Positions 8,897 through 15,629 of a DNA stretch of 64,000 nt are shown here, piece by piece (the first letter of the stretch is position 1; the number at the start of each line of letters is the position of its first letter). A program made the translations under genes and the position numbers. Under the pieces are notes generated by a model. It was given only the letters and a program-made list of their open reading frames with translations. It did not search any database and was not told the origin of the DNA. Source of the stretch: Pseudomonas sp. PSB18 (GTDB lineage: Bacteria; Pseudomonadota; Gammaproteobacteria; Pseudomonadales; Pseudomonadaceae); assembly GCF_014596565.1 (NCBI RefSeq), contig NZ_NOIN01000001.1, positions 620,001-684,000 of the forward strand, read 5' to 3'.

Positions 8897-9916
8897 TCAG
8901 CCCAATGCCGCAATCGCATCCACCGACTCGCGGATCAACGCCGGCCCCTTGTAGATGAAGCCCGAGTAAATCTGCACCAGGCTCGCACCTGCGGTGATCT
9001 TCTCGGCGGCATGCCGTCCTTCGGTGATCCCACCGGCCGCGATGATCGGCAAGCGTCCCGCCAACTCCCCGGCCAGCACCTTCACGGTGTGGGTGCTCTT
9101 GTCACGCACCGGCGCGCCGGACAACCCGCCCGCTTCGTCACCGTGCTCCAGCCCTTCGACCCCTTCGCGGCCCAGCGTGGTGTTGGTGGCGATCACCGCG
9201 TCCATACCGGTCTCGACCAGGGCCTGGGCCACTTGGGCGGTTTCTTCGTCGGTCATGTCCGGCGCGATCTTGATCGCCAGCGGCACATGTCGGCCATGGG
9301 TCACCGCCAGCTCGGCACGACGCCGGGCCAGGTCGGCCAGCAGTTGCTTGAGGGAGTCACCGAACTGCAGGCTGCGCAGCCCCGGGGTGTTCGGGGAGCT
9401 GACGTTGACGGTCACATAGCTGGCATGGGCATAGACCTTGTCCAGGCAGATCAGGTAATCGTCGACGGCACGCTCCACCGGTGTGTCGAAGTTCTTGCCG
9501 ATGTTGATGCCCAGCACGCCCTTGTACTTGGCAGCAGCGACGCGGGCCAGCAGGTGGTCGACGCCGAGGTTGTTGAAACCCATGCGGTTGATGATCGCCG
9601 CGGCTTGCGGCAGGCGAAACAGCCGTGGCTTGGGGTTGCCCGGCTGCGGCCGTGGCGTGACGGTGCCGATTTCCACGAAGCCGAAACCCAACTGCGCGAA
9701 GCCGTCAATGGCCGCGCCGTTCTTGTCCAGGCCCGCTGCCAATCCGACCGGGTTGGGGAATTGCAGGCCCATCACATTCACCGGCAACGTGGCCGGCGCC
9801 TTGCACAGCAGACCATTGAGGCCCAAACGTCCACCCGCGCCGATCAGGTCCAGGGACAGATCATGGGAGGTTTCCGGGGAAAGTTTGAACAGCAGTTCAC
9901 GGGCCAGGGTGTACAT
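8897..9916 (-). CDS. pyrD: Dihydroorotate dehydrogenase (quinone), class 2
   Basis: A 339-residue FMN enzyme that oxidises dihydroorotate to orotate at the inner membrane, passing electrons to quinone (pyrimidine synthesis). The amphipathic N-terminal helix of class 2 enzymes is present ([20 protein letters not shown]), followed by '[19 protein letters not shown]', '[11 protein letters not shown]', '[12 protein letters not shown]' with the catalytic Ser, and the FMN-phosphate site '[17 protein letters not shown]'. Longer starts upstream are possible in the frame, but the ATG at 9916 gives the standard family length. It is divergent from nasS. Confidence 0.95.
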   Translation of the reverse strand: MYTLARELLFKLSPETSHDLSLDLIGAGGRLGLNGLLCKAPATLPVNVMGLQFPNPVGLAAGLDKNGAAIDGFAQLGFGFVEIGTVTPRPQPGNPKPRLFRLPQAAAIINRMGFNNLGVDHLLARVAAAKYKGVLGINIGKNFDTPVERAVDDYLICLDKVYAHASYVTVNVSSPNTPGLRSLQFGDSLKQLLADLARRRAELAVTHGRHVPLAIKIAPDMTDEETAQVAQALVETGMDAVIATNTTLGREGVEGLEHGDEAGGLSGAPVRDKSTHTVKVLAGELAGRLPIIAAGGITEGRHAAEKITAGASLVQIYSGFIYKGPALIRESVDAIAALG

Positions 9917-10007
9917 GGGCGGCTTTGACTCGGGCGACGAAATGAGGCGGCGATTATAGCCGCGCAACGGCGGTTCAAGCGAGGCGCCTGCGCAAAACAG
10001 CGCCGAT

Positions 10008-10021
10008 GGCATATGCCTTGC
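10008..10021 (+). promoter_or_regulatory. Sigma-54 promoter of nasS-nasT
   Basis: The sequence TGGCATATGCCTTGCA has GG at 10008-10009 and GC at 10020-10021, exactly ten bases apart, with TTGCA at the -12 element. Transcription would begin near 10033, just before the tandem hairpins. Confidence 0.72.
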
Positions 10022-10041
10022 ACCCGCTTCGCTCATCGACG

Positions 10042-10139
10042 CTCATGCCACCGACGGGATGAGTGCCACACTGTTTTAGAGGACAACGGCGTCGTCACCC
10101 GGCCATGCTCTGGCACTCGTCCGGGTACGGCGCTTTTTT
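10042..10139 (+). promoter_or_regulatory. ANTAR-type antitermination leader of nasS-nasT
   Basis: Hairpin 1 has arms CTCATGCC/GGGATGAG and the loop ACCGAC (10050-10055). Hairpin 2 has arms GAGGAC/GTCGTC and the loop AACGGC (10085-10090). Both loops are six bases with A at position 1 and G at position 4, the ANTAR recognition rule. A terminator follows: ACCCGG (10097-10102) pairs with CCGGGT (10121-10126), then a T run at 10134-10139. The terminator's extended 5' arm overlaps the 3' arm of hairpin 2, so the two structures appear mutually exclusive. This implies NasT autoregulation. Confidence 0.7.
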
Positions 10140-10158
10140 ACGTGGAAGGTGATGCCCG

Positions 10159-11370
10159 ATGAATGAAGTTCCAGCCAACCCCCTGGCCTGGGTCAATGGC
10201 AGCGACGCTCCGGAAAAAAGCGTGCTCGATCTCGGCTTCATGGCCTTGAGTGACTGCGCCCCGGTCGTGGTGGCCGCCACCCAGGGCTTCGCCCAACCCT
10301 ACGGCCTGACCTTGAACCTCAAGCGCCAGACCTCCTGGGCCAGCCTGCGGGACAAGCTGGTCAGCGGTGAAATCGACGCGGCCCATAGCCTGTATGGCCT
10401 GATCTACGCCGTGCACCTGGGCATCGGCGGCGTCGCGCCGACCGACATGGCGGTGCTGATGGGGCTGAACCAGAACGGCCAGAGCATCAACCTCTCCCAC
10501 GGCCTGCAGGCGATGGGCGTGACCAGTCCTGAGGCACTGGAGCGCCATGTGCACCAAACTCGCCCGAAACTGACCTTCGCCCAGACATTCCCCACCGGCA
10601 CTCACGCGATGTGGCTTTACTACTGGCTCGCCGCCCAGGGCATCCATCCCTTGTCCGATGTCGACAGCGTGGTGGTTCCGCCGCCGCAAATGATTGCGCA
10701 CTTGCAGGCCGGGCGCATCGACGGGCTCTGCGTCGGCGAGCCCTGGTGCGCCAGCGCGGTGAAACAGAACCTCGGCTTCACCCTGGCGACGACCCAGACC
10801 ATCTGGCCCGATCATCCGGAAAAAGTTTTGGGCTGTACCCGCGCATTCGTCGAGCAATACCCCAATACGGCGCGAGCGCTGGTGATGGCGATCCTGGAAG
10901 CCAGCCGTTTCATCGAACAGAGCACGGAGAACCGTCGCAGCACCGCACAACTGTTGAGCGCCCCCGAATACCTTGACGCCCCGCTGGACTGCATCGAACC
11001 CCGTCTGCTGGGGACCTACGCCGATGGCCTGGGCAATAGCTGGCAGGATCCCCACGCCATGCGCTTTCACGGCGACGGCGAGGTGAACGTGCCCTACTTG
11101 TCCGACGGCATGTGGTTCATGACCCAGTTCCGTCGCTGGGGCCTGCTGCGCGAAGACCCGGACTACCAGGCCGTGGCGCAGGAGGTCCAGCAACTCGAGC
11201 TGTATCGCCAGGCGTGCACGGCGCTGGGCATTTCGTCCGCCTTCCAGGACATGCGCAGCAGCCAGCTGATCGACGGCACCACCTGGGACGGTTCGGATCC
11301 GGCCGGGTATGCCCGCAGCTTCAAACTGCACGCCTTGAGCGATGCGGCTCCCCTTTTCGCCAGCCGCTGA
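10159..11370 (+). CDS. nasS: NasS, cytoplasmic nitrate/nitrite sensor
   Basis: A 403-residue relative of nitrate ABC-transporter binding proteins (NrtA/CmpA type) with family stretches 'LDLGFMALSDCAPVVVAATQGFA', 'LVSGEIDAAHSLYGLIYA' and 'GRIDGLCVGEPWC'. It lacks any signal peptide or lipobox, unlike transport proteins, and is followed after 13 bases by nasT, so it is the sensor rather than a transporter subunit. In known NasS-NasT systems, NasS without nitrate holds NasT inactive, and binding of nitrate or nitrite frees NasT to prevent premature termination of the assimilation operons. No ABC permease or ATPase genes are adjacent. Confidence 0.92.
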   Translation: MNEVPANPLAWVNGSDAPEKSVLDLGFMALSDCAPVVVAATQGFAQPYGLTLNLKRQTSWASLRDKLVSGEIDAAHSLYGLIYAVHLGIGGVAPTDMAVLMGLNQNGQSINLSHGLQAMGVTSPEALERHVHQTRPKLTFAQTFPTGTHAMWLYYWLAAQGIHPLSDVDSVVVPPPQMIAHLQAGRIDGLCVGEPWCASAVKQNLGFTLATTQTIWPDHPEKVLGCTRAFVEQYPNTARALVMAILEASRFIEQSTENRRSTAQLLSAPEYLDAPLDCIEPRLLGTYADGLGNSWQDPHAMRFHGDGEVNVPYLSDGMWFMTQFRRWGLLREDPDYQAVAQEVQQLELYRQACTALGISSAFQDMRSSQLIDGTTWDGSDPAGYARSFKLHALSDAAPLFASR

Positions 11371-11383
11371 CAGGAGCCCGACC

Positions 11384-11959
11384 ATGCTGCGTATCCTGCT
11401 GATCAACGACACCGCGAAAAAAGTCGGCCGCCTCAAGGCCGCCCTGGTGGAGGCCGGGTTCGACGTCATTGACGAATCCGGGCTGACCATCGACCTGCCG
11501 GAACGCGTCGAAACAGTGCGTCCGGATGTGATCCTGATCGATACCGAGTCACCCGGACGGGATGTCATGGAACAAGTGGTACTGGTCAGTCGCGACCAGC
11601 CACGACCGATCGTCATGTTCACCGATGAGCACGACCCGGGCGTGATGCGCCAGGCGATCAAGTCGGGGGTGAGTGCCTACATCGTCGAAGGCATCCATGC
11701 CGCACGCCTGCAACCGATCCTCGACGTGGCCATGGCCCGCTTTGAAAGCGACCAGGCCCTGCGCGCCCAACTGCTGGCCCGGGACCAGCAACTGGCCGAA
11801 CGCAAGCGCATCGAACTGGCCAAGGGCATGCTGATGAAGATGAAGGATTGCAACGAAGAGCAGGCCTACACCCTGATGCGCCGCCAGGCCATGAGCCGCC
11901 AGCAGAAGCTGATCCAGGTGGCGGAGCAGATCATCGCGATGAATGAGTTGCTGGGCTGA
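11384..11959 (+). CDS. nasT: NasT, ANTAR-domain RNA-binding antiterminator
   Basis: A 191-residue protein with an N-terminal receiver-like domain (about 1-120; Asp53 in 'LIDTESP' at the phosphoacceptor position) and a C-terminal ANTAR three-helix domain ('ERKRIELAKGMLMKMKDCN...AYTLMRRQAMSRQQKLIQVAEQII'). ANTAR proteins bind paired six-base-loop hairpins and block a downstream terminator. Three such leaders are found in this window. AGGAGCCC precedes the ATG at 11384, 13 bases after nasS, so the two genes are co-transcribed. Confidence 0.94.
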   Translation: MLRILLINDTAKKVGRLKAALVEAGFDVIDESGLTIDLPERVETVRPDVILIDTESPGRDVMEQVVLVSRDQPRPIVMFTDEHDPGVMRQAIKSGVSAYIVEGIHAARLQPILDVAMARFESDQALRAQLLARDQQLAERKRIELAKGMLMKMKDCNEEQAYTLMRRQAMSRQQKLIQVAEQIIAMNELLG

Positions 11960-11980
11960 GTCCTCACGGCGCCTGGCCCG

Positions 11981-12063
11981 GCGCTATCGCGAGCAGGCTC
12001 GCTCCCACAAGGGTTCCGGGTACCGCCCAATCCACCTGTGGGAGCGAGCCTGCTCGCGATGGC
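11981..12063. repeat. REPIN (GTGGGAGCGAGCCTGCTCGCGA family)
   Basis: The segment CTATCGCGAGCAGGCTCGCT...CCACA and its inverted copy are separated by a spacer of about 30 bases. It sits between nasT and the nasA sigma-54 promoter, about 22 bases upstream of the -24 element, so it may also separate the two units. Confidence 0.88.
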
Positions 12064-12084
12064 CTTTCCTCGATACCCGCTGTT

Positions 12085-12098
12085 GGCACAGATCTCGC
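12085..12098 (+). promoter_or_regulatory. Sigma-54 promoter of nasA
   Basis: The sequence TTGGCACAGATCTCGCTT has GG at 12085-12086 and GC at 12097-12098, ten bases apart, with a perfect TTGGCAC -24 element. Transcription would start close to 12110. Confidence 0.75.
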
Positions 12099-12113
12099 TT
12101 AAGCAACCCCACA

Positions 12114-12200
12114 GGTAACCAACGGCGGTTGCCCCACCTACGACAAAGACGTCGCACACCCTCCTTGCCTCGCTGGCAATCCGGGTTGCGGCGTTTTTTT
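12114..12200 (+). promoter_or_regulatory. ANTAR-type antitermination leader of nasA
   Basis: Hairpin 1 is a seven-pair stem GGTAACC/GGTTGCC with the loop AACGGC (12121-12126), the same loop as in the nasS leader. Hairpin 2 is CGAC/GTCG with the loop AAAGAC (12145-12150). Both obey the A1/G4 rule. A GC-rich terminator stem (12171-12193) with seven T follows. About 95 bases then separate the terminator from the nasA start. Confidence 0.8.
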
Positions 12201-12294
12201 GTTTTGGCTCTTCGGGGCCGGTGGTGCGACCACAGGCGGCGCACTGCTCTAAGCACTGACTCATTTCTCGAGACTTTTACAGCTGAGGTGCGCG

Positions 12295-13506
12295 ATGAAT
12301 TCAAGCTTCTGGAAATCCGGCCATACCCCGACCCTGTTCGCGGCCTTCCTCTATTTCGACCTGAGCTTCATGGTCTGGTACCTGCTCGGCCCCCTGGCGG
12401 TGCAAATTTCCACTGACCTGCATCTGACCACCCAGCAACGTGGCCTGATGGTCGCGACACCGATCCTGGCCGGGGCTGTGCTGCGCCTGTTCATGGGCCT
12501 GCTGGCCGACCGGACCTCACCAAAAACCGCCGGCATGGTGGGCCAGGTGATCGTGATCTGCGCGCTGTTCTGCGCCTGGAAACTGGGCATCCACAGCTAC
12601 GAGCAAGCACTGCTGCTGGGCCTGTTCCTGGGCATGGCCGGTGCGTCGTTTGCCGTCGCCCTGCCATTGGCCTCCCAGTGGTATCCACCACAACACCAGG
12701 GCAAGGCCATGGGCATTGCCGGTGCCGGCAACTCGGGCACCGTGCTGGCCGCGATCTTCGCACCGCTGATGGCGGCCGCCTTCGGCTGGAGCAACGTGTT
12801 CGGCTTCGCGCTGGTCCCGCTGGTCCTGACCCTGATCGCCTTCGCCTGGCTGGCCAAGAACGCTCCCGAACGGCCGAAAGCCAAATCCATGGCCGACTAC
12901 CTCAAAGCCCTGGGTGATCGTGACAGCTGGTGGTTCATGTTCTTCTACAGCGTGACCTTCGGCGGCTTCATCGGCCTGGCCAGCGCCCTGCCCGGCTACT
13001 TCAACGACCAGTATGGCCTGAGCCCCGTGACCGCCGGCTACTACACAGCGGCCTGCGTCTTCGGCGGCAGCCTGATGCGCCCGTTGGGCGGCGCCCTGGC
13101 GGATCGTTTCGGCGGTATCCGCACCTTGCTGGGCATGTACACCGTGGCGGCCATCTGCATCGCGGCGGTGGGTTTCAACCTGCCGAGTTCCTACGCGGCA
13201 CTGGCGCTGTTCGTCTGCACCATGCTCGGTCTCGGCGCAGGCAACGGCGCCGTGTTCCAACTGGTGCCACAACGTTTCCGTCGCGAAATCGGCGTGATGA
13301 CCGGACTGATCGGCATGGCCGGCGGCATCGGTGGCTTTGCCCTGGCGGCGAGCATGGGCGCAATCAAGCAAAGCACCGGCAGCTACCAATTGGCGTTGTG
13401 GTTGTTCGCCAGCCTGGGCGTGCTGGCCTGGTTCGGCCTGCACGGCGTCAAGCGTCGCTGGAGAACCACTTGGGGCTCGGCTGCCGTCACTGCGGCTCGG
13501 GTATAA
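12295..13506 (+). CDS. nasA: Nitrate/nitrite MFS transporter (NNP family)
   Basis: A 403-residue, twelve-span major facilitator. It contains the NNP nitrate signature 'GIAGAGNSGTVLAAIFAP' in the fifth helix region, 'RLFMGLLADR' in loop 2-3 and 'MRPLGGALADRFGG' in loop 8-9, each with the arginine that binds nitrate. It imports nitrate, possibly with nitrite exchange, for assimilation by NasC/NirBD encoded downstream. GAGGTG precedes the ATG. It is co-transcribed with the kinase/phosphatase gene 9 bases downstream. The fusion partner seen in denitrifiers (a second NarK domain) is absent, in keeping with an assimilatory role. Confidence 0.93.
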   Translation: MNSSFWKSGHTPTLFAAFLYFDLSFMVWYLLGPLAVQISTDLHLTTQQRGLMVATPILAGAVLRLFMGLLADRTSPKTAGMVGQVIVICALFCAWKLGIHSYEQALLLGLFLGMAGASFAVALPLASQWYPPQHQGKAMGIAGAGNSGTVLAAIFAPLMAAAFGWSNVFGFALVPLVLTLIAFAWLAKNAPERPKAKSMADYLKALGDRDSWWFMFFYSVTFGGFIGLASALPGYFNDQYGLSPVTAGYYTAACVFGGSLMRPLGGALADRFGGIRTLLGMYTVAAICIAAVGFNLPSSYAALALFVCTMLGLGAGNGAVFQLVPQRFRREIGVMTGLIGMAGGIGGFALAASMGAIKQSTGSYQLALWLFASLGVLAWFGLHGVKRRWRTTWGSAAVTAARV

Positions 13507-13515
13507 ACAGCAACC

Positions 13516-15186
13516 ATGAGTCTGCAACTGAGTTTCGCCGAAGCCACTGCCATCGGCCCGCGGGAGGAAAACCAGGATGCCCTGCGCCTGGTCACCCCGG
13601 CGCCGGCCCTGGCCGCGAGCAAGGGTTACCTGTTCGCCATTGCCGACGGCGTGAGCCAATGCGCCGATGGCGGATTGGCCGCCCGTTCGACCTTGCAGGC
13701 ACTGGCCCTGGACTATTACTCCACGCCGCAAACCTGGGGCGTGGCCCAGGCGCTTGACCGGCTGTTGCTGGCACAGAATCGCTGGTTGCAGGCCAACGGT
13801 GGCGGACAGCCATTGCTCACCACCGTCAGTGCCCTGGTGTTGCGGGGGCGGCGCTTCACCCTCGCCCACGTGGGCGATTGCCGGGTCTACCGCTGGCATG
13901 CCGATCATTTGCAACGGGTCAGCGAGGATCACGTCTGGGAGCAACAGGGCATGCAACATGTGCTCAAGCGTGCCCTGGGGCTGGATCAGCATTTGATCCT
14001 GGACTTTCTCGACGGTGAACTGCGCACCGAAGAAACCTTCGTATTGCTCAGCGATGGCGTCTGGGCGGTCTTGGGGGATACGGCCATTGCCGGCATCCTT
14101 CGGGACCAGCCGGACCTGAACCTCGCCGCCCAGACACTGGTGAACGCCGCGCACCTGGCCGGTAGCCAGGACAACGCCAGCGCCTTGCTGATACGGGTCG
14201 ATGCATTGGGCGAAGCGAGCATCGGCGATGCGCTGATCCAACTGCAGCAATGGCCCCTTCCCCCGACGCTGAAACCGGGCCAGATGTTCGAGGGCTGGCA
14301 GGTCGAAGGACTGCTCGGCCAGAGCCAGCAATCGCTGCTCTATCGGGTACACGACGGCCAGGGCCAGCCGTGGCTGCTGAAAACCTTGCCGGTGCAGCTA
14401 CGGGACGATAGCCGGGCCGGACAGGCACTGCTGTCGGAGGAGTGGTTTCTCAAGCGAGTCGCGGGAAGGCAGTTTCCGGAAGTCTATGGCGTTCCCCAGC
14501 GTCAACACCTGTATTACGTGATGCGCGAATACCCAGGCATGACCCTGGCCGAGCTGTTCGACCAGGCCGGCGCCTTGCCCCTGGCTCAATGGCTGGACTT
14601 GGCACAACGACTGGTGCGCGCGGTGGGCCTGTTGCATCGACGGCAGATCTACCACCGCGACATCAAGCCGGAAAACCTGCATCTGGGGGGCGATGGGGAG
14701 CTGCGGCTATTGGACTTCGGGCTGGCGTATTGCCCTGGACTGTCCGAAGACCAGGCCAACGTATTGCCGGGCACGCCCAGCTACATCGCACCAGAAGCCT
14801 TCAGTGGTGAAGCACCGACGGCGCAGCAGGACTTGTATGCCGTCGGTGTGACCTTGTATTTCCTGCTGACCGGGCATTATCCCTATGGCGAAGTCGAGGC
14901 CTTCCAGCGACCGCGCTTTGGCGTACCGGTCAGCGCCAGTCGCTATCGACCGGACCTGCCCGAATGGCTCGGACAAAGCCTGGAGCGCGCGGTTGCGGCG
15001 GATCCGGGCGAACGCTTTGAAACCGCCGAGGAATGGCTGTTGTTGCTGGAACAAGGCGAACGCCGCAGCTTGAGTGTCAGGCCCCGGCCACTGCTGGAAA
15101 GGGAACCGCTGAAGGTCTGGCGGACGTTGGCGCTGGTGTCCTTGGTGGTGAATATTGTGTTGCTGTTCCTGGTGTTTCATAGCTGA
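13516..15186 (+). CDS. PP2C-type phosphatase fused to Ser/Thr protein kinase, membrane-anchored
   Basis: A 556-residue fusion. Residues about 1-240 form a PP2C phosphatase with the metal-binding motifs 'REENQDA', 'FAIADGVSQCADGG', 'LAHVGDCRVYRW', 'LLSDGVW' and 'SQDNASALL'. Residues about 255-520 form a Hanks-type kinase with an intact catalytic loop YHRDIKPEN, 'LDFGLAY', and the APE motif 'APEAF'; the glycine-rich loop (LLGQSQQSLLYR) is degenerate. A single C-terminal membrane segment (about 534-554) anchors it with the catalytic parts in the cytoplasm. It lies 9 bases after nasA, and a homologue is kept at the same place in P. aeruginosa. A role in controlling nitrate uptake or assimilation is inferred only from position. 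Confidence 0.9.
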   Translation: MSLQLSFAEATAIGPREENQDALRLVTPAPALAASKGYLFAIADGVSQCADGGLAARSTLQALALDYYSTPQTWGVAQALDRLLLAQNRWLQANGGGQPLLTTVSALVLRGRRFTLAHVGDCRVYRWHADHLQRVSEDHVWEQQGMQHVLKRALGLDQHLILDFLDGELRTEETFVLLSDGVWAVLGDTAIAGILRDQPDLNLAAQTLVNAAHLAGSQDNASALLIRVDALGEASIGDALIQLQQWPLPPTLKPGQMFEGWQVEGLLGQSQQSLLYRVHDGQGQPWLLKTLPVQLRDDSRAGQALLSEEWFLKRVAGRQFPEVYGVPQRQHLYYVMREYPGMTLAELFDQAGALPLAQWLDLAQRLVRAVGLLHRRQIYHRDIKPENLHLGGDGELRLLDFGLAYCPGLSEDQANVLPGTPSYIAPEAFSGEAPTAQQDLYAVGVTLYFLLTGHYPYGEVEAFQRPRFGVPVSASRYRPDLPEWLGQSLERAVAADPGERFETAEEWLLLLEQGERRSLSVRPRPLLEREPLKVWRTLALVSLVVNIVLLFLVFHS

Positions 15187-15200
15187 GATCCGGTCGCGCC

Positions 15201-15279
15201 CATCGCGAGCAAGCTTTGCTCCCACAGAGGATCTGCTGCCACTGGGGATCTGCTGTGGGAGCAAAGCTTGCTCGCGATG
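15201..15279. repeat. REPIN with perfect 27-base inverted arms
   Basis: CATCGCGAGCAAGCTTTGCT plus CCCACAG (15201-15227) is matched base for base by its complement at 15253-15279, around a 25-base spacer. It is a variant of the GTGGGAGC family with AAGCTT in the core and probably forms a strong hairpin after the kinase/phosphatase gene. Confidence 0.9.
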
Positions 15280-15417
15280 GCGGCCTGCCTGCCACTACAA
15301 AGCTATCGTCTGCCACGCTCCATTACCGGGCGACACGCTTTGATTCGGTGCAATAAATCCCCTTCCACCCCCCCCGCCCCACGCTTCCCGCAATAAATCC
15401 GTGCCTTGGAGCCACTT

Positions 15418-15431
15418 GGCACAACCACTGC
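15418..15431 (+). promoter_or_regulatory. Sigma-54 promoter of nirBD-nasC-cobA
   Basis: The sequence TTGGCACAACCACTGCAT has GG at 15418-15419 and GC at 15430-15431, ten bases apart; TTGGCAC and TGCAT match the -24/-12 consensus. The predicted start is near 15443. A half-site GGTGCA at about 15345 could belong to an NtrC site, but this is weak. Confidence 0.78.
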
Positions 15432-15459
15432 ATAACCCCTTTCAACAGACATAAAGCAA

Positions 15460-15548
15460 CGCCTCCAACGATGAAGGCGGTGCTTCCCGAGAGAACGGGA
15501 CCAGGACAAAGGCGTCCTCGCTAGCACACTAGCGGGACGCCTTTTTTT
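15460..15548 (+). promoter_or_regulatory. ANTAR-type antitermination leader of nirBD-nasC-cobA
   Basis: Hairpin 1 has arms CGCCTCC/GAAGGCG (one mismatch) and the loop AACGAT (15467-15472). Hairpin 2 has arms TCCCG/CGGGA and the loop AGAGAA (15490-15495). Both loops have A1 and G4. The terminator is nearly ideal: GGCGTCC and CGCTAG (15511-15524) pair with CTAGCG and GGACGCC (15529-15541) around CACA, followed by seven T. Nitrate-activated NasT would be expected to prevent termination here. Confidence 0.85.
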
Positions 15549-15629
15549 GTTTTCGTGAAAATTGCCGAGCCAGTCCGATCGCCGTGATGAAACGTGACGA
15601 AACCGGGTCTGGGCTTGCGGAGAACCCTG

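Noticed and set aside
10138-11661. Minus-strand frame opposite nasS and nasT
   Set aside because: nasS and nasT are clear on the plus strand, with operon spacing and ribosome sites.
12517-14352. Long minus-strand frame opposite nasA and the kinase/phosphatase gene
   Set aside because: It spans two well-supported genes and has the His/Gln/Gly-rich look of a reversed GC-rich gene.
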